Shown here: one piece after another, positions 21,950 through 31,889 of the stretch | Layout: each line of letters starts with the position of its first letter | Numbering within the stretch: the stretch's first letter is position 1 | NCBI GenBank assembly: GCA_028023455.1 | Contig: JAQFVV010000282.1 | Coordinates: 373,001 to 437,000 of the forward strand | DNA: 64,000 nt | Direction of reading: 5' to 3' | Origin: Epiperipatus broadwayi | Lineage: Eukaryota; Onychophora; Udeonychophora; Euonychophora; Peripatidae | Program-made: the position numbers and the translations under genes | Notes under the pieces: model-generated | Databases searched by the model: none | Told to the model about the DNA's origin: nothing | The model's input: the letters and a program-made list of their open reading frames with translations, nothing else

Positions 21950-22960
21950 TTGTCATATATAACGATAAAAATCAAAAGTACAAAATGTGTACAAAATAAC
22001 GAATTATACAGAAGTAGAGAACCAAGTGAGTTACTAATTAATGTCAGATATTTTATTAATCACTTGTTCAAGAATATTATATGAAACAGCATTGCAAGAC
22101 AGAGCAATATCATAAGCAAAACCATAAGTCATTTAATGCAAAAGTAAACCAAAAATATAAGTAGAGACTCCTGCAGAGCTCCGTGATAATCAATCTTAAA
22201 ATCAATAATAAGACCATGTATTTTAGTCACTTATTTTCTGTATTTATAATTTTTCAACCATGAGGCAAAAAGAACCCAAAAACCATACGAATACCATAAA
22301 TGTATAAGAATTTCATAATGTTAAATTGTATACATAGTTATAAAGAGAACACAAGGTGCTCTTTCCAGCAACAAAACCAAACTAGTGTACAAGAAATCGC
22401 TTTATGCATATTCAAAAATGACATCACCTTATCCTTAACTACCATCTCAAATAGCTTAGCAAAAACAGAAATGATTGAAATAGGCCTATAATTGCTAGTA
22501 ATTAACGGATCACTCTTTTTAAAAATAGCTATAATAACACCAACTTTTAAACATTTGGAAAATATAACAGCAGACAAAGAAAAATTACATAAATAAACTA
22601 AAATGGGTATAAAAGCAAACTTATTACCTTTAACAATTTTTGAAGTTATCTAAGACAGAAGAGCATACATTTTTTAAACAATCAATTAAGTGTGATTATC
22701 AGAAACATCCGGGGAAAAGAAAAAGTCTGAAATAAAGATAGAAGCCAATCATTAATAGATGATTCAACATATGGCATATACATAAAGAAATTAGTAAAAA
22801 GATTAGCAAGTGTTTTTTCATGTACTAATATGTCATGTTCTAATTTGATTAGAGAATTTTTTTAATCAAAAAGTTCTTTTCCATTTCAGAAAAATATTTT
22901 TTATTATAAAGAAGTTCCATATAATAATTTCAATTAGCTATTTTAATATTAACCAAAGCA
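21950..22960 (-). pseudogene. Non-LTR reverse transcriptase relic (CR1/Jockey-like)
   Basis: On the minus strand, from about 22640 down to 22340, the frame reads ITSKIVKGNKFAFIPILVYL, then FSKCLKVGVIIAIFKKSDP, then NYRPISIISVFAKLFEMVV and a damaged GF..GK motif. IFKKGDP, NYRPISIL and KLFEKVV are classical reverse transcriptase motifs of CR1/Jockey-type LINEs, different from the RTE copy at 1-2610. Weak similarity (ALQESLL resembling PQGSVLGPLLF) continues to about 22150. The active-site Asp residues are not recoverable. Upstream sequence to 22960 is probably the same element. Confidence 0.7.
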
Positions 22961-22964
22961 AAAC

Positions 22965-23260
22965 TCTCCATACAGTAGTGCCATCTTGTGCCAACTAGAG
23001 TAATCAATGGATTCCAGAAGGTTTGTGCATAAAATTCCTATCTAGTGCCTACTCATCCAATATCCCCAGACTAGTTTCTGGCTTGTAGCCTTCGTCAGAT
23101 CCAAGGCTCCTCACTGATGAAGGTCACAAGCCAGAAACTAGTCTGGGGATATTGGATGAGTAGGCACTAGATAGAGATTTTATGCACAAACTTTCTGGCA
23201 TCCATTGATTACTCTGGTTGGCACAAAATGGCACTACTGTATGGAGAGTTTTGTTTTGTT
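22965..23260 (+). mobile_element. Hammerhead repeat family H2, foldback copy
   Basis: Arms 22965-23100 and 23103-23260 are inverted copies. Both contain CTCCATACAGTAGTG and AACTAGTCTGG, one per strand. The outer ends sit at the same sequence as the unit junctions in the tandem copies at 28318 and 63349. It is a head-to-head dimer of truncated units, with a hammerhead in each arm. Confidence 0.75.
23108..23149 (+). ncRNA. Type I hammerhead ribozyme (H2)
   Basis: Stem I UCCUCA/UGGGGA (6 bp with one wobble), core CUGAUGA at 23114-23120, stem II GGU/GCC flanked by an A-A mismatch, GAAA, palindromic stem III ACUAGU, C17 at 23143. The minus-strand arm at 23064-23100 has CUGACGA with the same GAAA-CUAGUC block. 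Confidence 0.7.
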
Positions 23261-23426
23261 TAATAATAATTATGTGCTAGTTTGAGATAGTGATCATGTG
23301 ATGTCTACTTTAATATTATTATTTATTTATTAAGCCACTTCAAAGCAAATAAATCTTGTGTTAAAATTTGTAGAGGTCCCTACTGTCATTTTTCAGGTGC
23401 ATGATCTTAAGATTATAGCCTTAATA

Positions 23427-25027
23427 CACCTGGGTCTCATTTTATGTGGTAGATAGGTTCCTCAGAAAACACGTACAAAAGAAACTGCACAAAAATAGAC
23501 TCAATTAACCTTGAGAAATGGGGGATATGTACTGTCATTTTTAAAAACTGCAAAAAAGCAAAGCAACAAGATAAAATTACTCTAAAATTCACATTAAAAA
23601 AATAAGAAAAGAAAATATGACTAATAAATTTTCAAATTTGAAAAAAATTGATACAAGACAAACTTTTTTTTCTTTTTTTATTAACTACAATATTTAATTT
23701 TATTCAAAACAATATATTTTTATGCATAATTTACAGTATTTTACATTTTTTTATACATGTACAGTATTTTAATCATTATCGCTATTTGACAATATGCAAG
23801 TTCATTTGTGAACTGGTAAGACATCAGATTTGTCATAAGAAAAATACAACTAGCACCAGCTTCATTTTTTTAAATTGCTCTTATAGTACATTTTCCCAAA
23901 CTAAAATTGTTTTCCCATTTCGCTGTGCGATCTAAAATTGAAATTTTTGTTTCCAAAGAAATTCATTTTTTGGGAGTGTTTTTTTCTCTCCATTAGAGTA
24001 AACTAAAAGTTTAAAATAAAAATAAAATTATGATAATAAAAAGACACCTACTCACCACTGTTGGGCAAAATTTAATTAAAACTAACAATTAAAAATTTAA
24101 TTCTTATTTTTGTCTTTAATTTTCAATTTCATTTAAAAACCAAGTTTCATTGTTTCACATCACATTAATTTCAGATCACATTACATAATTTTTAAATTGT
24201 TAATTACAATTAAAAATAAGATTTTAGTTTTTAATTGTCAAATTTAATTGTGCCACCACTGTTACTCACCTTTTAAAAATAAATGTGTGGACACTAAATG
24301 ATTAATTGATTACATACTCTTTTTTTATAAAGCAAAAATAGAATGTGATTTAAAATGCAAAAACAACAACATGCATAGTATAGGCATCTATAATGTTTGA
24401 ACAGATTTACATTATAAAAAAAATTTATTACTTGCAGACACTAAATGATTAATTGATTATATACTCTTTTTTTAAAAAGAAAAAATAGAATGTGATTTAA
24501 AATGCAAAAACAACAACATGCATAGTATAGGCATCTATAATGTTTGAACAGAATTACATTATAATCTTGTAAAATTTATTACTTGCAGACACTAAATGAT
24601 TAATTGATTATGTACTCTTTTTTAAAAAAGCAAAAATAGAATGTGATTTAAAATGCAAAAACAACAACATGCATAATATAGGCATCTATAACGTTTGAAC
24701 AGAATTACATTATAATCTTGTAAAATTTAATGTGTGTATATAAATGGGGAAATCCTGATTTTAAGTGAATTATGAACGTCTTTATTGCATAAAATCTATT
24801 ACAGTACTGTTATATAGTGCTGAAAATATTGAAATTATTAAATGGACTTACTTTAAATATGATGTGTGAGTGTGCAAAATTTATAATATTTAAAGTAATA
24901 GTGCATTATCGGAGCTTGACTTCTGATCTAATAATTTTTATCACATAAAAGAAAAACACATACAAAGATATTAAGAAGAAACATGAATTGCATAACTTCA
25001 AAATTGCATTTAAAAAATCCGCATAAA
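23427..25027. mobile_element. Pogo/Tigger-like MITE, long copy with internal tandem repeat
   Basis: The left end CACCTGGGTCTCATTTTATG directly follows TA. The right end, ATCCGCATAAAA, is the inner part of the TIR and is truncated before the terminal bases. Interior blocks (ACAAGACAAACTTTTTTT, ATTAAGAAGAAACATGAAT) match the copies at 20275 and 61036. The element is longer than the others because of a three-fold repeat at 24291-24735. Confidence 0.65.
24291..24735. repeat. Three tandem copies of a roughly 150-bp unit
   Basis: Units begin ACACTAAATGATTAATTGAT at 24291, 24438 and 24589 and are about 95% alike. They lie wholly inside the MITE and probably arose by replication slippage or unequal exchange. 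Confidence 0.85.
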
Positions 25028-25130
25028 AGTATGTACTTTACAAATTTAATTATTACAAAACATTTTAAACAATTTCGCAGATTAATGTTTTTATTCAACT
25101 AATGCAGTAGCCATTTTTTACTTTTATTCC

Positions 25131-25190
25131 GGGGCACCCCCACCCCCCCCCCCCCCCCCCCCCCTCCTGGGGTGGGGGGCCTCCCCCCAA
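25131..25190. repeat. Poly-C tract with flanking G-runs
   Basis: A run of about 22 C is followed by GGGG, GGGGGG and CCCCCC. In such AT-rich DNA this is exceptional. It could fold as an i-motif or quadruplex, or be a base-calling or assembly artefact. Confidence 0.6.
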
Positions 25191-25489
25191 CAACACAAAA
25201 AAATTTTTTATTCAATTTAATATTATAACTCACTTTATTAATTAAAGAAATACAAATATTCTGAAATTATAAAAAGGCTCTGACTACAATATCCAAACCA
25301 AAAGCATAATTCCAGCTCTGAATCAATAATAAATTATTTAAAATGTGATAGTTTATTAACATGCTTATAGAAAACTGGATTATTATAAGCTGCAGATAAT
25401 TTCAAAAGAATTTCAAAATGATCCATGATGGGTAATTCAGGTAAGTGATTCATAATTAAAATGCTGATCAAATTTAATAAATATATGAT

Positions 25490-25878
25490 TACAAAGAAAC
25501 ATTTGTAATACAAGCTTGTTAAATTAGGTCATGTGACATATGCCTTGATTTCTTTGTAATTTTATTTTTTGCTTTTAAGGCTTGGGCAATTTTATATTGC
25601 TAAAGTTATAAATATATGGTGTATCTGAACTTGGTTCAATCCCATATGGTTATTTAAGTTAGATAGCTAGATAAGAAGACATGAATGTCTGAAAATTTCA
25701 AATTTTCTACTTTAGTAGTTATCCAGTAGATAAAGTGTGGGGCTTGTCCTGGTATTTTTAATCTAATGCTTGAATATCCTAGCATCTCACTGAGGAAACC
25801 AGTAGCAGAAACCAGTCTGGGGTTGGGGATACTATGCAAAGCTTGTTAAGAGCTTATTTGTGAGCTCTTTATATAACA
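25490..25878 (+). mobile_element. Single-unit hammerhead element related to H3, with 16-bp TSD
   Basis: A 389-bp insertion is bounded by a perfect 16-base duplication, TTAATAAATATATGAT, at 25474-25489 and 25879-25894. It aligns along its whole length with the H3 unit of 13034-13770, including GGTGTATCTGAACTTGGTTC, but is diverged. One hammerhead is present and no open frame. It shows that one permuted unit is enough for insertion. Confidence 0.8.
25784..25823 (+). ncRNA. Type I hammerhead ribozyme (H3-related)
   Basis: Stem I AUCUCA/UGGGGU pairs at all six positions (two wobbles) although both strands differ from the H3 copies. Core CUGAGGA is at 25790-25796; stem II is weak; then GAAA, stem III ACCAGU, C17 at 25817. 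Confidence 0.7.
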
Positions 25879-25899
25879 TTAATAAATATATGATCAAGT

Positions 25900-26550
25900 G
25901 GACATTTACAAGATGGCATTATATGCATCAGTAAGAAATTTACTTGATTAAAACTGTAATTATATAAAAAAATCCACATATCTACAAGTAGAATTATGTT
26001 TCTTGATTCATATTTCTAATTATTATGGCAAAGGATGAATGTAAGTTAGATAATAATTTGGCAAGTTCGGAAATAAAAAATATAATGAAACTAGTATATA
26101 AACTATATATTGCAATTAATGACAGATTTTCAGTAAGAAAAATTAAACATTAGTAGTATATAGTTGGTAGTAGTATATTCTGGAACATACCCCATAATGT
26201 GAAAACAAACAAATGCAATACATGAACACTCTATAAATACTATATAAATGTTGTTTACCATAAGAAATTCATGACTCAGACAGAACTATGTATTATAAAA
26301 TTCTATTGGAAGATCACTTAGATATATATTTGATTCATCAAAATGAATTCATATATTACAAATAGTCATTAAAAATAATAATGACGATTCCACTTCATCT
26401 TTAACTAAAATACGAAAAGAATTGGTATTATTTCTGACATGAACCAAACCATTTTGGATAAATTCTATACCATGGTGTTGACTCATGTACCCTTTGCTTC
26501 ACTTTACAAAAATCTATCAAGTATTCATTTACATTGCCTATAATATCTCC
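25900..26550. other. AT-rich stretch with no recognised feature
   Basis: Nothing recognised. Confidence 0.45.
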
Positions 26551-26748
26551 CCTCATATATATTTTAATGCAAACGTTTTTTGATGTAATTCCTTTAGTTT
26601 CAACTATCCTGCATTCTTCATCAGAGCATTTTTAACCTCTATGGTGGAGGAGATTAAGAACACTCTGATGAAGACTGCAGGACAGTCAAAACTGTCCAAA
26701 AAAAGGAAGTATATTAAAAAAATTGCATTAAAGTGTATATGAGGGGGT
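26551..26748. mobile_element. Small foldback hammerhead element (H7)
   Basis: Arms 26551-26629 and 26660-26748 are imperfect inverted repeats. Each carries a hammerhead-like core. Minus 26597-26624 has CUGAUGA then GAAAC. Plus 26665-26692 has CUGAUGA, stem II GACUG/CAGUC and then AAAAC, with the G of GAAA lost. The stem II sequence is close to that of the PLE hammerhead at 37770 and of 53402-53802. Confidence 0.6.
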
Positions 26749-26839
26749 TATTGTAAGCAATGTATTTGAATATATGAAGAAATGCAAAGAAAGTAAAGGA
26801 GAAGAATAAGAACCTATCAAGTAACCAAGTTCATTCATT

Positions 26840-27300
26840 AACATAAATATGCTGCATCATTTTTAGAGGTAAAATATGATACAATTTGTAACAGATTTCC
26901 TCTTACATAAAAATGATCTATCATATTACAAGGAGTAAAATAAATAATAAGTCCCGACTTTATCGATTTAGTTTTTTGTCCAAAATACTTTAAATTATTG
27001 TTTTAAAAAATGCTCAACTTCAACCTTATTCAACATTTTTGAAACAATTTGTGGCAAATATTCTTTATTTTGATAAGGAATACCTTGTAATTCAATTTCA
27101 AAAGCCATTTGAAATCTTTCCAATGCCTCTACTTTATGCTTCAGTAAAGATATATCCTTATCATATGCATTACAAATACTAGCCAAATAATAAGTCTGAT
27201 TATTCTTATCAATGCTTTGATGCAAAATAACAAAATTAGCCTGCATTTTTGAAATGGTTTGTTTAAGCTTCGATAATGTTTAATAAAATGCTAATAATAA
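26840..27300 (-). pseudogene. LINE ORF1 relic
   Basis: The minus-strand frame 27246-26995 ends with a coiled-coil-like stretch, then FEIELQGIPYQNKEYLPQIV and SKMLNKVEVE. The IEIQGIP...ENL..IV..L pattern marks the start of the RRM-like part of ORF1 proteins of CR1/L1-type LINEs. A frameshift after 26995 leads to KSGLIIYFTPCNMIDHFYVR and GNLLQIVSYFTSKN, the expected continuation (Gly...I.V.F......). ORF1 proteins bind the element's RNA as trimers. Upstream to about 27520 a short Cys-rich stretch (RCLICG) may be the N-terminal finger. It may belong to the same family as the RT relic at 21950-22960. Confidence 0.6.
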
Positions 27301-27784
27301 TTGGAATTTCTCCATAATTCATTGCAAAATTGAGTCATCTGATGTAATGGTAGGATTTAAATCTATAATAAAGAATCTAAATCAGCAACTCCACAGATTA
27401 AACATCTCTAGGCTTGATCTTTCCCTTTATGACAACTACCTGTACCTTCTTTCAGATAATGTTGAACACGTACTATATGTTACCATTTGAGTCTTGACAA
27501 AGCAATAAATTGCCACAAATAGTGATGTAGATATTGTGTTTTCTAAATCAAAAAAAAAATTAGCAATAATCTGCCAAATAGCAGAAAATGGAAATATAAA
27601 CAGTTATTACTAATAATGATGAGAAGGAGGAAGATGTTAATAATAATATACACTATAAAAGTTTTGTGCTGATCATACAAATCAATCTATGAATTTCAAA
27701 AATGTTCACATATAGAATATGTTCGTCCATTATTTTGTTTATTTGATATTTTTGTGATGTTGTTTTAACTTCTTTAGACATACA

Positions 27785-27880
27785 CTCATTGGTGGTCAAG
27801 TGGTCAGCTCAGCTGCCTTACAAGCAGTTGTCCCGGGTTAGCGGTTTCACTTCCCAGCTGAGGCTCTTGTTTCAATAACA
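27785..27880 (+). mobile_element. tRNA-derived SINE, diverged
   Basis: Begins CATTGGTGGTCAAGTGGTCA (A box region) and carries CAAGCAGTTGTCCCGGGTTA. The B box is mutated (GGTTTCACTTCC). No clear A-tail or target duplication is left. Confidence 0.7.
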
Positions 27881-28397
27881 TGTTTAATGGTATTTCTCCA
27901 AAGTATTCAATTGTCTCTTACAATGAAAACAGTATATTTATCACATAAACAGGATATATCTCTTCCGTGAAAATCTTTTGCTAGTTTCACCATCAAATAA
28001 TTTTTTTAGAAAATCATATCATACATTCATTCCACATATTCAACCCAATGAAGATGTTATTTTCATGGTCCAGTTGTGTTTAGTTTTATAATCTTGCCAG
28101 TGTATTTTTAAAATTGTATGAACCTTCCTAAAGCAAAACTTTTTCAATACCTTTACATTACAGAACTTCCAAAATTAAATAAACTAACAGTTCAATGTTA
28201 AATCATATGATACTCAAGAACCAGAAGTGAAGATTGAACTCAAATCTATCTCTCTACTATACACCTAAATTATACTAGACCTATATGAGCATATTGTTAT
28301 GTAACAGCAGTGTTAAAATGTCCATACAGTAGCACCACCCTGTGTCAGCCTTAGTAATCAATGGATGCAAGAAGTTTTGGCCATTACATATCTAATA

Positions 28398-28438
28398 CCC
28401 TCAGACTAATTTCTAGCTTGTGGCTTTCATCAGTGAAG
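28398..28438 (-). ncRNA. Type I hammerhead ribozyme (H2), minus strand
   Basis: Stem I CUUCA/UGAGG (5 bp with one wobble), core CUGAUGA, stem II AGCC/AGCU-like and weak, GAAA, stem III AUUAGU, C17. Both stem I strands differ from other H2 copies, yet pairing is kept. Confidence 0.65.
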
Positions 28439-29059
28439 CGCCTTGGATCTGAGAGCACTGCACTTATATCTTTACAACCTTCTGGTAGTCATCTTTTACC
28501 TATTTAATTAACTATAAAGCTGTGAGTACAAAATAAAAACATGAGAATGTTTTCAATTCAAGCTTATTTCCTTATAGTCATATAGATCTGAACCCAGTTC
28601 AGTATATATACATTTTGGTATCTTTGGTTTTATAAAAACCACAATCACCATCATCCTGTAAGTACAATTGCTATAAAACTACTAAAACATCAATGATTAC
28701 TATTTACTATGCTTGAGCTATTTGATGAATAGGCATTATGTAGGGATTTTATGCTCAAGTATTCTTGCATCCATAGACTATTAAACCTTGCACAGGATGA
28801 CACAATTGTATGGAAAGGTTACTACTGTTTTAGCAGCTTGTGTAAGACACAGAGACAAAAATGTCTATATAGTAGTGCCACTTAGTGAAAGTCAGAGTAA
28901 TTAATGGATGCAGGAAGGTTTGTGCATAGAATCCCTATCTAGTGCCTACTCTTCCAATATTTCCAGATGAGTTTCTAGCTTGTGGCTTTCATCCATGAGG
29001 AGCCTTGGATCAGAGAGCACTGGATCTAGATCGTAGGATCTAATGCAATCTTCTAGCAA

Positions 29060-29101
29060 TACTCACTGATGAAGGCCATAAGCCAGAAACTAGTCTGGGG
29101 A
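29060..29101 (+). ncRNA. Type I hammerhead ribozyme (H2), plus strand
   Basis: Stem I CUCA/UGGG plus two outer pairs beyond a mismatch, core CUGAUGA at 29066-29072, stem II GGC/GCC (loop CAUAA, flanked by A-A), GAAA, palindromic stem III ACUAGU, C17 at 29095. Confidence 0.75.
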
Positions 29102-29689
29102 TATTGGATGAGTAGGCACTAGATAGGGATTTGATGCTCAAACCATCCTGCATCCATTGATTACTCTGGCTTGCACTAAGTGGTGCTACTGTATGGAAAT
29201 TTTGCCTCTGTGAAAACAGCTTGTGTATGCATAAAGAACGGTGATCATGTGATGTTTGACAGCTTGTGTAAACATAAAAAATGGTACTCATGTGTTGTTA
29301 TGTAATGTTTTCAGTGTTCATATAATCAGTGTATTTTATTAAAAAATTGATTATCTAATAAATTTCTTCAGTCTAAATAAGCTAGGTTTTTTATGTATAC
29401 TTTTGGTTCTGATTTTGGCTCTCTACTGCAATGAGCCATAAAATTATTTTTCATTATAATTATTACTTTACTAAACATAATTTCCTATTTTATGGACTAT
29501 TGGAAAAACTAAAAAAAGGATATTTTGGTTTTATAATTTTAAAAGTCAAATATAATGTAGTGATTTACTGGGAGAAAAAAATTTGGATTGAAATAGTCAA
29601 ACATTATATGTAGAAGCATTCAATATAAAGTTTGTGAACACCTACTTACAGTAAAATTCATGAATTTATTCAAAAAGATAAAATATTAG

Positions 29690-29890
29690 TATCAGTTCAT
29701 ACTCAATTATTATAACTGATGTGTGGAGATGATAATATGGACCAACTGACGAATGCTGGTTTTGCATGAAATATGACTATTGGTGATTGTTTATCTTTTC
29801 AACATGTGTGTGGTCAAGTATATCAGTGGTATGAGATAGCATGGATGGTTAAAGGTTATGTGAAAGTCTGAGTTCAAACTCCCTATATAT
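29690..29890 (+). mobile_element. H1 hammerhead repeat fragment
   Basis: Starts just upstream of the ribozyme and runs through the GATTGTTTATCTTTTCAACA block to CTCCCTATATA, the usual 3' end of H1 units. Confidence 0.65.
29742..29783 (+). ncRNA. Type I hammerhead ribozyme (H1)
   Basis: Stem I CCAA/UUGG; core CUGACGA (fits CUGANGA); stem II AUGC/GCAU, closed down to the first pair (loop UGGUUUU); GAAA; stem III AUAUGACU; U16.1 then A17. Confidence 0.75.
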
Positions 29891-30565
29891 TAGATATAGA
29901 AGTGTAGGTATGAAAAAACCTGTACTTTAGAAAAATTTATATAACATACAGTAAATCAAAAATAAGGCATGATCTTTTTATAAATAGACATATTAACAGA
30001 ATCACCAAGTCATTAAGAATAATAGTATTTTGATAACTTTCTAATCTCTCTTCAACTATTGTCCATGTTAAATTTGTTAGCTAATCATATAGATATTTAT
30101 TAAATCTAAAATTTTTGTGTGTGAATCATAATTATTATCAATCCATTATTATCATCACTGTTAATCGGCTAATAAATTTTGGTTAATTAATATCTGATAA
30201 TATATATTTCTCACTAATACACCAGAGAATATAATAATTTAATTAGCTTTATAATCATAATTGTTTTCATATCGGATAAAGAGGATGACTGGACAGCTTA
30301 AAGAAATCTCCTTTAATTATTTCTAGGTTAAAGTATATTATACTTGTATTTCAGTATTACATATTCAGCCTGTATTCTGCCCATTCCTCTGTATATCTAA
30401 ATGGACATATTAAGATCCTACATATAAGATTATATTAAGATCCTACATATAAGATTGAATTAAGATCAACAAGAATATGACTATAATATTGACATTATCA
30501 AGGCTTTTGAGCATTCTATCATTAGATTTTCAGTGATATGGGTGACTGAAGAGTTGGAGAGTGTA

Positions 30566-30671
30566 GTCAAGCATTGGTGGTCGAGAGGTCAGCGACAGCT
30601 GCTTTACAAGCAGTTGCCCCGGGTTAGCGGGTTCGCTTCCCGGCTGATGCTATGACACATGAGAAAAAAAA
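30566..30671 (+). mobile_element. tRNA-derived SINE, well preserved
   Basis: tRNA-like body: A box TGGTCGAGAGG, anticodon-like arm GCTGC/GCAGT with loop TTTACAA, B box GGTTCGCTTCC, and acceptor-like pairing of AGCATTG with TGATGCT. The pairing extends outward through GTCA/TGAC. A short ATGACACATGAG and an A-run follow. An imperfect target duplication (AGAGTTGGAGA versus AGAGTTGAAGA) flanks it. No separate SINE body is present. Confidence 0.85.
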
Positions 30672-30778
30672 GAGTTGAAGATTGGATTGAAGCCTGTCCA
30701 TTAAAGTGTGTAGATTTGCTATCTTAAGATAAACTGAGCACTGATTATATATGTGTGGGGGGGAGATGATGATCCGGA

Positions 30779-30820
30779 CCAACTGATGAGTGCTCGTTCG
30801 CCATGAAATACGTATATTGG
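30779..30820 (+). ncRNA. Type I hammerhead ribozyme (H1)
   Basis: Stem I CCAA/UUGG, core CUGAUGA at 30783-30789, stem II only GUG/CAU, GAAA at 30805-30808, palindromic stem III AUACGUAU, A17 at 30816. Confidence 0.7.
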
Positions 30821-31055
30821 AGATTATGTATCTTTTTTACATGTATGTCATCATGTGTATCAGTTATATTGGATAAAGTGGGTGACTGTCAGAAGCTTAA
30901 AGGTCTGAGTTCAAATCTCATTTAATTATATCTAGGTTAAGTATATACATTATACTTGCATTTCACCATAAATATTGTAATAATCAATAAATTTTACTAA
31001 TGCAGTGTTTAGATTTACATTTATACATAAAATATATTCAAAATGAATATAGCCT

Positions 31056-31158
31056 CGTCAAGCATTGGTGGTCGAGAGGTCAGCGACAGCTGCTTTACAG
31101 TTGTCCCGGGTTAGCGGGTTCGCTTCCCGTCTGATGCTATGCCACATGAGGAGAAAAA
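31056..31158 (+). mobile_element. tRNA-derived SINE with perfect 15-bp TSD
   Basis: Same tRNA-like body as 30566, with a 4-base deletion in the anticodon arm. It is bounded by AAATGAATATAGCCT at 31041-31055 and 31159-31173, which proves retrotransposition of just this roughly 100-bp unit. Confidence 0.9.
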
Positions 31159-31199
31159 AAATGAATATAGCCTATTCTTTTTAAATTTATTATTCTGAT

Positions 31200-31880
31200 G
31201 TATTATAAGATTTAACTGTTGCGTTTTATATTAGCTAATTTCTCTATTTACTGTATTTAATTGCAATTAATAATTAATTCTAAACAGTATTAATCATGTA
31301 TTTGGCTTAATAAAAAATTTAAGCTTTCTTCCACTGTTGCTCTTAATTTATTTTTTTTTCCAATTTTGAGTGGAATTTTTTTTTTTAATTTATGCTTTTT
31401 TTAATCTTATCTTTTTAATGAAATTTTATTTTTCTTTTAAGTTTTATAAGCCTAATCATTCAAAAGAATTTATATTTTAAAAATTGTTTTGACGATATTA
31501 AATCGTACATAAATATTTAGCGATTTTTTTCCATTTTGCATAACCCGTGTAATGATCAAAAAGAGTAGAAAATAGAAGGGGAAAAAAATTAGAAAATTAG
31601 AATATTTGGTTGCAAAATACTCTGATAAAATGATTTAATCTTAAAGTTAAACATTCTAAATTAGTTTAGATTCTTCTAATAATTAGATTTATACAGTGGC
31701 ACCTGATGAGAGGAAAAATTAAATAATCAATGGATGTGCACTTATTTCCTTCAGAGATTTTATTTATTTGTAAAACTTCATACAATATTTAATTACTAGT
31801 TATTTTATTATTTATTCCCAATATTAAAAAAAAAAACATTATTTTTACGGCTTTAATTATAAAATAGAAAAACAATAACA
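31200..31880. other. AT-rich stretch with no recognised feature
   Basis: Nothing recognised. Confidence 0.45.
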
Positions 31881-31889
31881 ATATATTTT

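Larger units (their letters stand above)
28318..29280 (+). mobile_element. Hammerhead repeat family H2, tandem/inverted complex
   Basis: A long H2 unit starts at 28318. A second starts at 28862, with the same CTATATAGTAGTGCCAC-type beginning. An inverted partial copy then returns through 29060-29210 to the same end. The long unit includes AGATCTGAACCCAGTTCAG, the hairpin shared with H3 and H4. Hammerheads lie at 28398-28438 (minus) and 29060-29101 (plus), with a decayed minus copy near 28970-29005. Confidence 0.7.
30360..30950 (+). mobile_element. H1 hammerhead repeat interrupted by a SINE
   Basis: The parts before 30560 and after 30672 join to give the continuous H1 sequence of 52330-52624. 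The SINE at 30566-30671 is therefore a later insertion. The ribozyme is at 30779-30820. Confidence 0.7.

Noticed and set aside
30566-31158. Intact-looking tRNA genes
   Set aside because: The copies have A-tails, TSDs, a mismatched B box and mutual divergence, so they are SINEs and not functional tRNA genes.
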